In this document: piece after piece, positions 18,051-26,567 of the stretch
Position numbering within the stretch: the first letter of the stretch is position 1
Layout: every line of letters begins with the position of its first letter
Origin: Salipiger pallidus
GTDB lineage: Bacteria > Pseudomonadota > Alphaproteobacteria > Rhodobacterales > Rhodobacteraceae
Direction: 5' to 3'
DNA length: 64,000 bases
NCBI RefSeq assembly: GCF_014643635.1
Contig: NZ_BMJV01000011.1
Span: 1-64,000, forward strand
The notes under the pieces: model-generated
Seen by the model: only the letters and a program-made list of their open reading frames with translations
Told to the model about the DNA's origin: nothing
Databases searched by the model: none
Translations under genes and position numbers: made by a program

Positions 18051-19583
18051 TTACGCCACGGCCAGCGCATGGGCGCCCGCGATGGCGGTGTAGAGCGTGT
18101 CTTCGTCCAGCGCCTCGGCGTCGTGGGTCTCGTGGATGCGGCCCTCGCGCATCACTGCGATGCGGTCGCAGTTCTGCAAAAGCTCAGGCAGGTCGTCCGA
18201 GACGATGATGATGCCCATGCCCGCTTCGGCTTGCGCCTGGATAATGCGGAAGATCGTGTCCTTGGAACCGACGTCGACACCCACGGTGGGACCGTGCAGG
18301 ATCAGCAGGCGCGGCTCGGTCGCGAGCCAGCGTCCAATGAGCACCCGCTGCTGGTTGCCCCCCGACAGGGACGAGACCGGTGCCTCGACGTCGCTTGCCA
18401 CGATGGCCAGATCATCCAGCGTTTGCTGCGCCCGGGCGCGGGCCCGGCCACGGTCCACCAGCCCCAACGCACCCTTGAGCCGCTCGAGGATCGACATGGT
18501 AATGTTCTCGGAAATCGGTTTTTCGAGGAACAGGCCCTCGGTCAGCCGGTCCTCGGGCACATAGGCCACCCCCGCCTCAATGGCGCGGTGCGGGGCCGAC
18601 ACGTCGAGCGGCGCGCCCGCAAGCGTCACCGTGCCCGCCTCGGGCGGGGCGAGGCCGGCGAGGCTCAGCGCAAACTCATTGCGGCCCGAGTCCGCAAGGC
18701 CGGTCAGTCCAAGGATCTCACCCGCGCCCACCTGCAGCGACAGGTCCGTGTAGTGGCCCGGCAGCGACAGGCCCTGCACATCGAGCAGCGGCATCACGTC
18801 ACCCTTGGCTGACGCGCGGTAGCGGCCCTGTTCCAGCTCGCGGCCCGTCATCCAGTAGCCGATCTCGGCATTGGTGGCGGTGCCAACGTCCACGGTCTGC
18901 ACCAGCTCGCCGTCGCGCATGACAAGGCCGGTGCCGCCCATCTCGCGCGCCTCGTCAAGCTTGTGAGTCACGAAGAGCACGGCGGCCCCGTTCTCCTGAA
19001 GGCGGCGCACCGTGCGGATGAGATTGTCGACCTCGCGCCGGGTGAGGGAGGTGGTCGGCTCATCCATGATCACCAGCCCTGCCTCGCTGGCCACAGCACG
19101 GGCGATGGCGACAAGTTGGCGCAGCGCGATGGGCAGCGTGTCGATGGGACGGCTCAGGAAGGCGCGGTCGGCGGGCAGGCCGACGATCTCCAGCGCGCGC
19201 TGCGCCGTCGTGGTCACCCGCTCCCGGTCAAGCCGGCGGAACAGCCCGCCGTGCCCCTCGACCAGCTGCTCGGAGAGGCCGATGTTCTCAGCCACCGTGA
19301 GGTTCGGCAACAATGACAGATCCTGGTAGACCGTTTCGATCCCCGCATCCAGCGCCTGGATCGGGTCGAGGCCGGTCATGTCGCGCCCCTCGATCAGCAC
19401 TTGCCCAGAGGTGGCGGGCTGGGCGCCGGAGATGATCTTGATGAGCGTGGATTTGCCGCAGCCGTTCTCGCCAAGGAGGTGGTAGAACTGCCCGCGCTCG
19501 ATGTGGAGGCTGACACCCTTCAGCGCGTGCACGCCGCCGTAGCGCTTGTGCAGGTCGCGGGTTTCGAGAAAGGCAGCGGTCAT
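18051..19583 (-). CDS. Sugar ABC transporter ATPase with degenerate second site
   Basis: A 510-residue, two-domain sugar importer ATPase. Domain 1 has Walker A GENGCGKST and Walker B LVIMDEPTTSL, but its signature motif reads LPIALRQL instead of the usual LSxGQ or LSIAQRQ. Domain 2 has an intact signature LSGGNQQRVLIGRWL, but its Walker B reads LLILHGPTVGVDVG: the usual Asp-Glu pair is His430-Gly431, so the catalytic glutamate and magnesium-binding aspartate are missing. One working composite site formed by Walker B 1 and signature 2 would remain. It is encoded between the binding protein and permease 2 and should energise both permeases. Confidence 0.92.
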   Translation of the reverse strand: MTAAFLETRDLHKRYGGVHALKGVSLHIERGQFYHLLGENGCGKSTLIKIISGAQPATSGQVLIEGRDMTGLDPIQALDAGIETVYQDLSLLPNLTVAENIGLSEQLVEGHGGLFRRLDRERVTTTAQRALEIVGLPADRAFLSRPIDTLPIALRQLVAIARAVASEAGLVIMDEPTTSLTRREVDNLIRTVRRLQENGAAVLFVTHKLDEAREMGGTGLVMRDGELVQTVDVGTATNAEIGYWMTGRELEQGRYRASAKGDVMPLLDVQGLSLPGHYTDLSLQVGAGEILGLTGLADSGRNEFALSLAGLAPPEAGTVTLAGAPLDVSAPHRAIEAGVAYVPEDRLTEGLFLEKPISENITMSILERLKGALGLVDRGRARARAQQTLDDLAIVASDVEAPVSSLSGGNQQRVLIGRWLATEPRLLILHGPTVGVDVGSKDTIFRIIQAQAEAGMGIIIVSDDLPELLQNCDRIAVMREGRIHETHDAEALDEDTLYTAIAGAHALAVA

Positions 19584-19618
19584 GTCTCGGCTCCTGGGAG
19601 GGGGCGGCAGGCGAGGTC

Positions 19619-19645
19619 GGGCAGCGGCGCGCAGCGCCCCTGCCC
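19619..19645 (-). other. Stem-loop between binding-protein and ATPase genes
   Basis: GGGCAG-C-GGCGC, loop GCA, GCGCC-C-CTGCCC: an 11-base-pair stem with one C-C mismatch, directly after the binding-protein stop codon. There is no T-run. As in the other two sugar operons of the window, it probably limits read-through or protects the binding-protein mRNA. Confidence 0.5.
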
Positions 19646-19658
19646 TTTCAGTATCGGA

Positions 19659-20660
19659 TCAGAACGGGAAGTCGGACCAGTTGTCCTTGGTCACGTCGAC
19701 CCAGGCCTGGCCACGGACGATCTTGCCATCGCCGGGGCCATCGCTGACGGTCACGTTGGTATAGCCCGGCACGCCGAGATCGTCGCCGGTGGCGATCTCT
19801 TCACCGTTCAGCACCTTGTGGGCCAGGATGTTCATGACGTAGCCGGCATCCTTGGGATCCCAGAAGGCGATGCCGTCGACGGCACCGCTCTCGAGATAGG
19901 CCGAGCTGTCCTTGGGAAGGCCGAGGCCATAGACACAGGTCTCATCCTCGAGCCCTGCTTCCTCGACCGCGCGGCCGATGCCGATCACATCGATGGCCGA
20001 ACCACCTTGGAAGCCCTTGATGTCGGGATGGCTGCGCAGGATCTCCTTGGCCAGCTCGTAGGCGCGGTTGGCGTCGTTGAAGCTCTCGTTCTTGGGCGAG
20101 ACCAGCTCCATGTCCGGGAACTGCGACATGTATTCCTCACCACCATCAGCCCATTGCACGTGGGTCAGCGAGCCGAGAGAGCCCACGAACGAAGTCCACT
20201 TGCCACTCTCGCCCATGCATTCTGCGATGTCCTCGGCGAAGTGTGCGCCGAACTCGGCATTGTCGAAGGCCTCGAGGTCAAGTTGCGTGTTCTGCATGTT
20301 GTCGGCTTCGTGGGTGATCACGGTGATCCCCCGCCCCTGCGCCCGGCGCAGCACGCCTTCCAGCGTTGAGGGGTCCATCGGCACGATGGCCAGCGCGTCG
20401 ACACCCTGCGCGATGAGATCCTGCACGATGGCGGCCTGCTGTGCCGCGTCCGCACGGCCCGGGCCCACCTGACGGGCGGCAATGCCGTCGGTCTCTTCGT
20501 TGTAGGCGTTGACGCCCTCTTCCATGCGGGTGAACCAGTTCTCGCCCGTGACCTTGACCACAGTGACGATTTCCTTGTCCTGTGCCTGCGCGGCGCCCGC
20601 GAGGCCCAGCACCGCCACGGACGTGGCAAGTGCGCTCAGCATCGGTTTCCTGAATGTCAT
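19659..20660 (-). CDS. Sugar ABC transporter binding protein (RhaS/LsrB-like)
   Basis: A 333-residue periplasmic binding protein. ATG 20660 is preceded by CCGGAGGAGGAAACATC and opens a signal peptide (KPMLSALATSVAVLGLAGAAQA, cleavage before QDKE). The mature protein resembles the rhamnose/autoinducer-2 binding branch: VTGENWFTRMEEGVNAYNEE, DALAIVPMDPSTLEGVLRRA, ITHEADNMQNTQLD and DGIAFWDPKDAGYVMN. The ligand is unknown. The divergent kinase genes suggest a compound giving dihydroxyacetone or a tetrulose, but the DHA kinases have no adjacent dehydrogenase or isomerase to narrow this down. Confidence 0.9.
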   Translation of the reverse strand: MTFRKPMLSALATSVAVLGLAGAAQAQDKEIVTVVKVTGENWFTRMEEGVNAYNEETDGIAARQVGPGRADAAQQAAIVQDLIAQGVDALAIVPMDPSTLEGVLRRAQGRGITVITHEADNMQNTQLDLEAFDNAEFGAHFAEDIAECMGESGKWTSFVGSLGSLTHVQWADGGEEYMSQFPDMELVSPKNESFNDANRAYELAKEILRSHPDIKGFQGGSAIDVIGIGRAVEEAGLEDETCVYGLGLPKDSSAYLESGAVDGIAFWDPKDAGYVMNILAHKVLNGEEIATGDDLGVPGYTNVTVSDGPGDGKIVRGQAWVDVTKDNWSDFPF

Positions 20661-20741
20661 GATGTTTCCTCCTCCGGTATTCCGTTTTGCCCCAGAGCGT
20701 TGCCGGTGCCGTGCGTCGGGGCCGCGCACGCCGGGGTCGTG

Positions 20742-21752
20742 TCAGCCGGTCGTCGCCGGGTGTCGGCGCAGCACGGCGCTGGTGTAGTGCCCCCAGTCCA
20801 GCCGCGCGTTGGCCAGGAACAGCAAAAGCAGCAGACCCCAGGCGCAATCACGGAAGAAGTTGGAGATCTGCATGAAGTTGAACAGGCTCGACAGGATCTG
20901 CAGCGCGATCGCCGAGAGCACGACGCAGACCACCCGGCCATACCCGCCCTCGGGGCGCACCCCAGCCATCACGGCGATGAGGATGGCCACCAGCACGTAG
21001 GAGCTGCCGTAATCCCATTTGATTGACGAGGTCCGCGCCGCGATGATGATGCCCGCGACCGACGCGAGCACCCCCGCCAGCAGGTAGGTGCGGAACAACA
21101 TCGCGCCGACCCGGATGCCAGCAAAGCGCGCCGCCTTGGGATTGGACCCCATCAGGAACAGGTGGATGCCGAAGCGCGAGAACCGCAGCATCGCCGCCAG
21201 TGCAAGCGCGATGATCACGAAGATCGCGAAGGTGCGCGGCACGCCCATCCAGGGCATGTTGCCGAAGTCGTCGATCACCGGCACATAGCCCAGCTGCAGC
21301 GCCGAACCGCCGGTGAGCCCCACCGCGATGCCGGTGAACAGCAACTGGGTTCCCAGCGTCGCGATGATTGGCGTCATACCGGCAAAGCCGATAAGCGCGC
21401 CATTTAGCGCCCCGCCCAGCACGCCAGTCAGCAGCGCGATGACCGAGAACATGGCGAAGAAGGCCACCGGGGCGTCGGACGCATCGAAAAGGCCCGGCGC
21501 CAGCAAGAAGGCCACCACCCCCGACAGGTTCGCCAGTGCGATGCCCGACAGGTCGATGCCGCCATTGCCCGACACCATTGCCAGCATGACGCCGAGCGCC
21601 AGCAGGCCGAGCTCTGGCACCTGCGTGCCCATCGACTGGAAGTTGTAGAGTGACATGAAGCGATCGCCGACCAGAGCCATGGCGGCCACGACGATTGCCG
21701 CGTTGATGCCCACAAGGAACACCAGCTGCGCATCCATGCGTCCGGCTTTCAT
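20742..21752 (-). CDS. Sugar ABC transporter permease 1 of the DHA-kinase locus
   Basis: A 336-residue inner-membrane permease. ATG 21752 is chosen because AGGAGGATCGTC lies just before it; the longer in-frame start adds a basic, non-membrane tail. About ten hydrophobic segments are seen (LVFLVGINAAIVVAAMALV first). Family marks are VSGNGGIDLSGIALANLSG and the late RTSSIKWDYGSSYVLVAILIAVMAG. It is the first gene of the leftward operon (permease 1, binding protein, ATPase, permease 2), an unusual order because the binding protein is normally first. Confidence 0.9.
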   Translation of the reverse strand: MKAGRMDAQLVFLVGINAAIVVAAMALVGDRFMSLYNFQSMGTQVPELGLLALGVMLAMVSGNGGIDLSGIALANLSGVVAFLLAPGLFDASDAPVAFFAMFSVIALLTGVLGGALNGALIGFAGMTPIIATLGTQLLFTGIAVGLTGGSALQLGYVPVIDDFGNMPWMGVPRTFAIFVIIALALAAMLRFSRFGIHLFLMGSNPKAARFAGIRVGAMLFRTYLLAGVLASVAGIIIAARTSSIKWDYGSSYVLVAILIAVMAGVRPEGGYGRVVCVVLSAIALQILSSLFNFMQISNFFRDCAWGLLLLLFLANARLDWGHYTSAVLRRHPATTG

Positions 21753-22006
21753 GACGATCCTCCTCCTGCGGCCGGTCACGGACCGCTTTCGTCGCGGCCC
21801 CAATCGCAGGTCCGCGTCTCCTCGCCCACAAGGAAGCGCGCATTTCCACTTTTGTCAACGCCAATGTTTGTTTTGTAAAAATAGCCACGCGATTTCGGTT
21901 GACAGCCCAGCCATCTGTCGGAAATGAAAGAGGAAGGGCGGCGGTCCCGCGCATGGAATTCCGCCGGGACCGTGCTGGCTAAACGGCGCGACAAGGAGGA
22001 GATTTC
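21753..22006. promoter_or_regulatory. Divergent promoter region of the DHA-kinase locus
   Basis: A 254-base gap between the leftward transporter operon and the rightward dhaK gene. An AT-rich core at 21845-21900 holds two TTGACA-type -35 boxes facing opposite ways: minus strand near 21853-21858 (tgtcaa on the plus strand) and plus strand near 21899. This fits two divergent promoters controlled together, probably by the SorC-DhaK fusion encoded at 24462-26552. No clear long palindrome is visible. Confidence 0.45.
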
Positions 22007-23011
22007 ATGCAACGACTGTTCAACGATCCCGATGATATCGTGGACGAAACCGTCTCTGGATTCGTCCGGGCACATGCCGACCATGTGACGCTGTCGCCGG
22101 ACAATCCGCGCGTCGTGCTGGCGAAGGGCTGTGGCGAAACGGGCCGGGTCGGCATCGTGACGGGCGGCGGATCGGGCCATGAGCCTGCCTTCATGGGCTA
22201 TGCGGGAGAGCGCATGGTCGACGCGGTTGCCGTGGGCGAACTGTTCTCGTCCCCCACCGCCAAGGCGTTCCTCGAAGCCATCCGTGCAGCCGATGGCGGC
22301 GCAGGCGTGGCGGTGCTCTACGGCAACTATGCCGGCGACAACATGAACGTGAAGATGGCCGCACGCATGGCTGCCAAGGAGGGCATCGAGGTGCTCACCG
22401 TAGTCGCCAACGACGATGTCTGCTCGGCACCCATTGATGAGCGCGCCAAGCGGCGCGGCGTCGCGGGTGAGATCCTGATGTGGAAGGTGGGCGGGGCCAA
22501 GGCGGCTACGGGCGCTTCGCTGACGGAGGTGCAAGCCACCGCCCAGAAGGCGATCGACGCCACCCGCTCGGTCGGGGTCGGCCTGGCGCCCTGCACCCTT
22601 CCCGCCAACGGCAAGCCCAATTTCGACATCCCCGGCGGCAAGATGGAGGTCGGCATCGGCCACCACGGCGAGCCTGGAACCGAAGTGGCCGATCTCGAAT
22701 CCGCCGACGCGGTGGCGGACCGGATGCTGAAGATCGTGCTCGACGACCACGACCTCGCGTCGGGCGACCGGGTCTGCGTGCTGCTCTCGGGGCTTGGCGC
22801 AACACCGATCAATGAGCTTTACGTGGTCTACGATCGGGTGGCCAAGGGGCTGGAGGAAAAAGGTATTTCCGTGCACCGCCCCTTCGTGGGCAATTATTTC
22901 ACCTCGCTCGAGATGATGGGCGTGACGCTGACCGTGATGAAGCTGGACGACGAACTGGAGGCGCTGATCGACGCACCCGCCAGCGCCCCCGGCATGGCCG
23001 TGAAAGGCTGA
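22007..23011 (+). CDS. dhaK: Dihydroxyacetone/tetrulose kinase, DhaK subunit
   Basis: A 334-residue DhaK. It carries the residues that bind the ketose substrate: His58 in GGGSGHEPAF, Asp111 in GNYAGDNMN and His220 in VGIGHHGEPG, the last expected to form the covalent hemiaminal with the substrate carbonyl (E. coli counterparts His56, Asp109, His218). Length is normal. RBS AAGGAGGAG precedes the ATG. It is followed after 12 bases by a DhaL gene. No DhaM phosphotransferase gene is nearby, so the enzyme should use ATP. Relatives act on dihydroxyacetone or on D- or L-erythrulose; the substrate cannot be settled from sequence. Confidence 0.92.
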   Translation: MQRLFNDPDDIVDETVSGFVRAHADHVTLSPDNPRVVLAKGCGETGRVGIVTGGGSGHEPAFMGYAGERMVDAVAVGELFSSPTAKAFLEAIRAADGGAGVAVLYGNYAGDNMNVKMAARMAAKEGIEVLTVVANDDVCSAPIDERAKRRGVAGEILMWKVGGAKAATGASLTEVQATAQKAIDATRSVGVGLAPCTLPANGKPNFDIPGGKMEVGIGHHGEPGTEVADLESADAVADRMLKIVLDDHDLASGDRVCVLLSGLGATPINELYVVYDRVAKGLEEKGISVHRPFVGNYFTSLEMMGVTLTVMKLDDELEALIDAPASAPGMAVKG

Positions 23012-23023
23012 GGAGGACCGAAG

Positions 23024-23656
23024 ATGGCAAGTTTCGAGAACGCAGGTTCGGGCGCTATGGTGCGCAAGGTGGCGGCGGCAGTGGTCGAGAACCGCGCTTG
23101 GCTGTCCGAGATCGACGGCAAGATCGGCGACGGTGACCACGGTAACAACATGGCCAAGGGCTTTGGCCGCGCCGCCGAGCGGATCTCCGACGGGGACACG
23201 CTGGATGCGGCCTTCGCCACCGTCACCGACGTGCTGATGGGCGAGATCGGCGGCTCGATGGGGCCGCTCTACGGCATGTTCTTCTCGGACATGGCAGACG
23301 TGGTCGCCGGCAAGGAGCGTATCGACGCCCCCACCTTCGCCGCGATGCTGGCCGCCGGTGCCGAGGGCGTCATGGCCATCGGCGAGGCGCGCCCGGGCGA
23401 CAAGTGCCTTCTCGATGCGCTCTGCCCCGCCGTGACCGCCGCCGAGGAGAATGCCGCAAAGGGCTTCCCCGAAACACTCGTCGCGGTGCGCAAGGCGGCC
23501 GAAGACGGCCGTGATGCCACCGTTGACATGATCGCGCAGATCGGCCGCGCCAGCCGGCTGGGCGAACGGTCGCGCGGGGTGCAGGATGCAGGCGCCACCT
23601 CCTGCGCGCTGATCCTCGTGACCCTTGCCGACGCCATCGAGGCTCGGCTTTCCTGA
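23024..23656 (+). CDS. dhaL: Dihydroxyacetone kinase, DhaL (nucleotide-binding) subunit 1
   Basis: A 210-residue DhaL subunit, an all-alpha barrel that holds ADP/ATP through two magnesium ions. The three metal-binding aspartates are present in SEIDGKIGDGDHG (Asp31, Asp36, Asp38). Further marks are GGSMGPLYG, RPGDKCLLDAL and the C-terminal AGATSCALIL. It is coupled to the dhaK gene (12-base gap, RBS GAGGAGGACC) and is the expected partner of that subunit. Confidence 0.92.
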   Translation: MASFENAGSGAMVRKVAAAVVENRAWLSEIDGKIGDGDHGNNMAKGFGRAAERISDGDTLDAAFATVTDVLMGEIGGSMGPLYGMFFSDMADVVAGKERIDAPTFAAMLAAGAEGVMAIGEARPGDKCLLDALCPAVTAAEENAAKGFPETLVAVRKAAEDGRDATVDMIAQIGRASRLGERSRGVQDAGATSCALILVTLADAIEARLS

Positions 23657-23748
23657 GGGGGGCGGCCTGAAGGCGCTGGTCCGACCACCAGGGCCTTACG
23701 ACATGGGCCTGACAACGCGGTCCTGAAAATGCACACCTGACGACCCTG

Positions 23749-23770
23749 GGGGCGGCCACGCTGCCGCCCC
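23749..23770 (+). other. Hairpin between the two dhaL genes
   Basis: GGGGCGGC, six-base loop, GCCGCCCC: a perfect 8-base-pair stem, extended by outer CCTG/CAGG pairing, in the 197-base gap between dhaL genes. No T-run follows, so it is not a standard terminator. It may split the operon into dhaKL and dhaL2-regulator expression units. Confidence 0.45.
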
Positions 23771-23853
23771 GACCCAGGCCGACGCCCGGCAGAGAGCCGT
23801 TGCATTGCCGCGCCCCCGACGCCACTGTCGCCGTCGCAAGCGGAGAAGAGCGG

Positions 23854-24465
23854 ATGACCCAAGACCTCGACCGGGCGGCGATGGCCGCTTTCCTGAAACG
23901 CGCCGCCCAGCGGCTGGAAGAGTGCCGCACCGAGCTAAGCACCCTCGACGGCGAGGTCGGCGACGGCGATCATGGGGCCTCCATGGCCGACGGCTTCTCC
24001 GCCGCCGCCACCGGTTTCGAGACCGAGGGCGACGACCTGCCCGGCGCCTTGCGCGCCGCCGGGCAGCGGTTCCTGAGCGCGGTCGGGGCGACGGTTGGCC
24101 CGCTCTATGCCACCGCCTTTATCGAGGCCGCCGGGCGCAGTGGCCCGGACAGCATCCCGGCCCCCACGCTCATCGCGGCCTTTGACGACGGCATCGCCCG
24201 TCGCGGCAATGCCCAGCCCGGCGATTGCACCATGCGTGATGTCTGGCTCCCCGCAGCGCGCTGCGCCGCCTCGGGCAGCATGCCCGAGGTGCTCGAGGCC
24301 GCCGGGGCCGGGCTCGAGGCGACACGGACAATGGTCGCAGCCAAAGGCCGCGCAGCGCGGCTCGGCAGCCGCACGCTGGGCCGCATCGACCCCGGAGCGC
24401 GCTCGGCGCTAGTGATCCTTGAGGCCCTGTCAAACACCTTGGGCGGCGAAGGCGACAGCGCATGA
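23854..24465 (+). CDS. Dihydroxyacetone kinase, DhaL subunit 2
   Basis: A 203-residue second DhaL subunit. ATG 23854 is chosen because GGAGAAGAGCGG precedes it. It has the metal-binding triad in STLDGEVGDGDHGASM (Asp32, Asp37, Asp39), VGATVGPLYATAF, PGDCTMRDVW and DPGARSALVILEAL. It is clearly diverged from subunit 1. Its stop codon overlaps the start of the SorC-DhaK fusion by four bases (ATGA), so the two proteins are made together; the fusion's DhaK domain is its natural partner. Confidence 0.9.
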   Translation: MTQDLDRAAMAAFLKRAAQRLEECRTELSTLDGEVGDGDHGASMADGFSAAATGFETEGDDLPGALRAAGQRFLSAVGATVGPLYATAFIEAAGRSGPDSIPAPTLIAAFDDGIARRGNAQPGDCTMRDVWLPAARCAASGSMPEVLEAAGAGLEATRTMVAAKGRAARLGSRTLGRIDPGARSALVILEALSNTLGGEGDSA

Positions 24466-26552
24466 GCGAGAGCCGCGCGAAACGGTCCGGCGCTCCTGAC
24501 GCCAGCAAGCGCGCGCCGCTGAAGTTCGGCGACGATCCCCTGCTCTGGGCCGCCTGGCTCTATTACGAAGAGGGCATGACCCAGAGTGAGATTGCCGCCA
24601 CCATGGGCCTGTCGCGCCCCACGGTGATCACCTATCTGTCCGAAGCGCGCGAGCGCGGCATCGTCAATATCTCCATCGCGGTGGACAGGCTGCGCAGCCT
24701 GTCGCTGGCACAGCAGATGGTCGACCATTTCGGCCTGCGCGATTGCCTCGTGGTGCCCACCGAGGGCGGCGAGCGCAGCCTGATCGACCGGCTCGGCGAT
24801 GCCGGGGCCCGCACGCTGGGCTGGCACCTGCGCCCGGCCCAGACCGTGGGGATCGCCTGGGGCCGGACCATGCTGGCCGTTGCCGCCGCCGTGCCGCCGC
24901 AGCATCTTGCCGACCTGCGCGTGGTGCAGGCCACCGGCGGCACCACCGCCGCCATCCCCTACACCCCTGAGGCCGTCGCCACCCGCCTGTCCGAGGCGCT
25001 CTCGGCGCAGGTCGTTCCGATCTCCGCGCCCTGCATCGTCTCGCAGCCGCAGGTGCGTGACCTGCTGCTGCAGGAACCTGTTCTGCGCGAGCAGATGCAG
25101 TCCCTGTCCGAACTCGACATGATCGTGCTGGGCGTGTCCTCGCTGCGGCCCAACTCCACCATCCACACCAGCGGCTTCTTCGCCAACGCGCTCGAACAGC
25201 ACGACCATTACCGCGATGCGGTGGGCTCGCTGGTGGGGCGGTTCATCGACGCGCAGGGCACGCCAGTGATCGGCCCGCTTGACGGGCGCACCATCGGCCT
25301 GCCGCTCGAGGCCCTGCGCCAAGTGCGCACCCGCATTGGCGTCTCCGGAGGGTTCGACAAGGTGCCCGCCCTGCTGGCGGCGTTGCGCGGCGGCTACATC
25401 AACGTCCTGGTCACCGACGCCGACACCGCCGAGGGCATCCTGCGCGCCGACGGCGCCGAGGTGCAGCGCCAGAGCCTGTCGCGCCGGCCGCCGTCCTCGC
25501 CTACGCCCGAGCCTGCGCCGGCGGTCGGAACCCCCGCCCCACCCCCTTTTGTCAAGAAGTTGCTCAACGACCCGCGCGCCGCGGTCGACGAGGCGATGGA
25601 GGGGCTGCTGCGGGCCCACCCGGGCCACATTGCCCGCATCGACGGCTCGTTCCGGGCCATCCGCCGCGCCACGCCCGCCCCCGAGGGCAAGGTCGGGCTG
25701 GTGATCGGCGGCGGTGCCGGACACGAGCCACTTTTCCTGGGCTACGTTGGACCGGGCCTCGCCGACGCGGTGGCGGTGGGCAACATCTTTGCCGCACCTC
25801 CGCCCGACCGAATCCTCGCCTGCTGCCGCGCGGCATCGTCCGGCGCGGGCGTTCTGCATGTCTTCGGCAACTACTCGGGTGACGTGATGAACTTCGAAAT
25901 GGCCGGAGAGCTGGCCTCCGCGATGGGCATCGAGGTGCGCACCGTGGTGACCACTGACGACATCGCCTACTCGCCCGCGTCCGACCGGGACGGTCGGCGC
26001 GGCACCGCGGGCAACGTTTTCATCTTCAAGATCGCCGGGGCCGCCTGCGACCGGATGCTGCCGCTCGAAGATTGCGAGCGGATCACGCAAAAGGCCAACG
26101 CGGCCACTTTCACAATGAGCGTCGGCCTCACGGCAGGATCCCTGCCCGAGACACGCCGCCCCTCGTTCGAGCTTGGCGCGGACGAAATCGAGATCGGCGT
26201 CGGCATCCACGGCGAGCCGGGCGTGCAGCGCGCTCTGATGATGAGCGCGGACGACATCGCCGACCGCATCATGGACGGACTGTTTTCCGAGGCCGGGCTT
26301 TGTCCCGGCAGCCGCATCGGGCTATTGGTCAACGCTCTTGGCGGCACGCCGATGATGGAGCTGGGTATCCTGAACCGACGGGTGCACCAGCGTCTTGCCG
26401 CACGCGGGGTCGAGATCGTGCGGACCTGGCTCGGCCCATACTGCACGTCGCTCGACATGGATGGGGCTTCGGTCTCCGTGATCGTCCTGGACGAGCAGCT
26501 CGAAGACCTGCTGCTGGCCCCCTGCGACGGCTTCGCCTTCCGCGTTGGCTGA
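24462..26552 (+). CDS. SorC-family sugar-sensing regulator fused to a DhaK kinase domain
   Basis: A 696-residue fusion. Residues about 28-66 are a SorC/DeoR-type helix-turn-helix (EEGMTQSEIAATMGLSRPTV). Residues about 70-335 are the SorC sugar-phosphate-binding effector domain (QTVGIAWGRTM, RVVQATGGTTAAIPYTPE, ELDMIVLGVSSL, GVSGGFDKVPALLAALRGGY). A Pro/Ala-rich linker spans about 341-362. Residues 363-696 are a full DhaK domain with His421 (GGGAGHEP), Asp474 (GNYSGDVMN) and His583 (VGIHGEPG), so the substrate-binding chemistry looks intact. Translation is coupled to dhaL2. In E. coli the separate DhaK and DhaL proteins control the activator DhaR; here sensing seems hard-wired into one chain. 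I recall this architecture only as an automatic annotation name and know of no characterisation. Confidence 0.9.
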   Translation: MSESRAKRSGAPDASKRAPLKFGDDPLLWAAWLYYEEGMTQSEIAATMGLSRPTVITYLSEARERGIVNISIAVDRLRSLSLAQQMVDHFGLRDCLVVPTEGGERSLIDRLGDAGARTLGWHLRPAQTVGIAWGRTMLAVAAAVPPQHLADLRVVQATGGTTAAIPYTPEAVATRLSEALSAQVVPISAPCIVSQPQVRDLLLQEPVLREQMQSLSELDMIVLGVSSLRPNSTIHTSGFFANALEQHDHYRDAVGSLVGRFIDAQGTPVIGPLDGRTIGLPLEALRQVRTRIGVSGGFDKVPALLAALRGGYINVLVTDADTAEGILRADGAEVQRQSLSRRPPSSPTPEPAPAVGTPAPPPFVKKLLNDPRAAVDEAMEGLLRAHPGHIARIDGSFRAIRRATPAPEGKVGLVIGGGAGHEPLFLGYVGPGLADAVAVGNIFAAPPPDRILACCRAASSGAGVLHVFGNYSGDVMNFEMAGELASAMGIEVRTVVTTDDIAYSPASDRDGRRGTAGNVFIFKIAGAACDRMLPLEDCERITQKANAATFTMSVGLTAGSLPETRRPSFELGADEIEIGVGIHGEPGVQRALMMSADDIADRIMDGLFSEAGLCPGSRIGLLVNALGGTPMMELGILNRRVHQRLAARGVEIVRTWLGPYCTSLDMDGASVSVIVLDEQLEDLLLAPCDGFAFRVG

Positions 26553-26567
26553 GGCTGAAAAGCAAAG

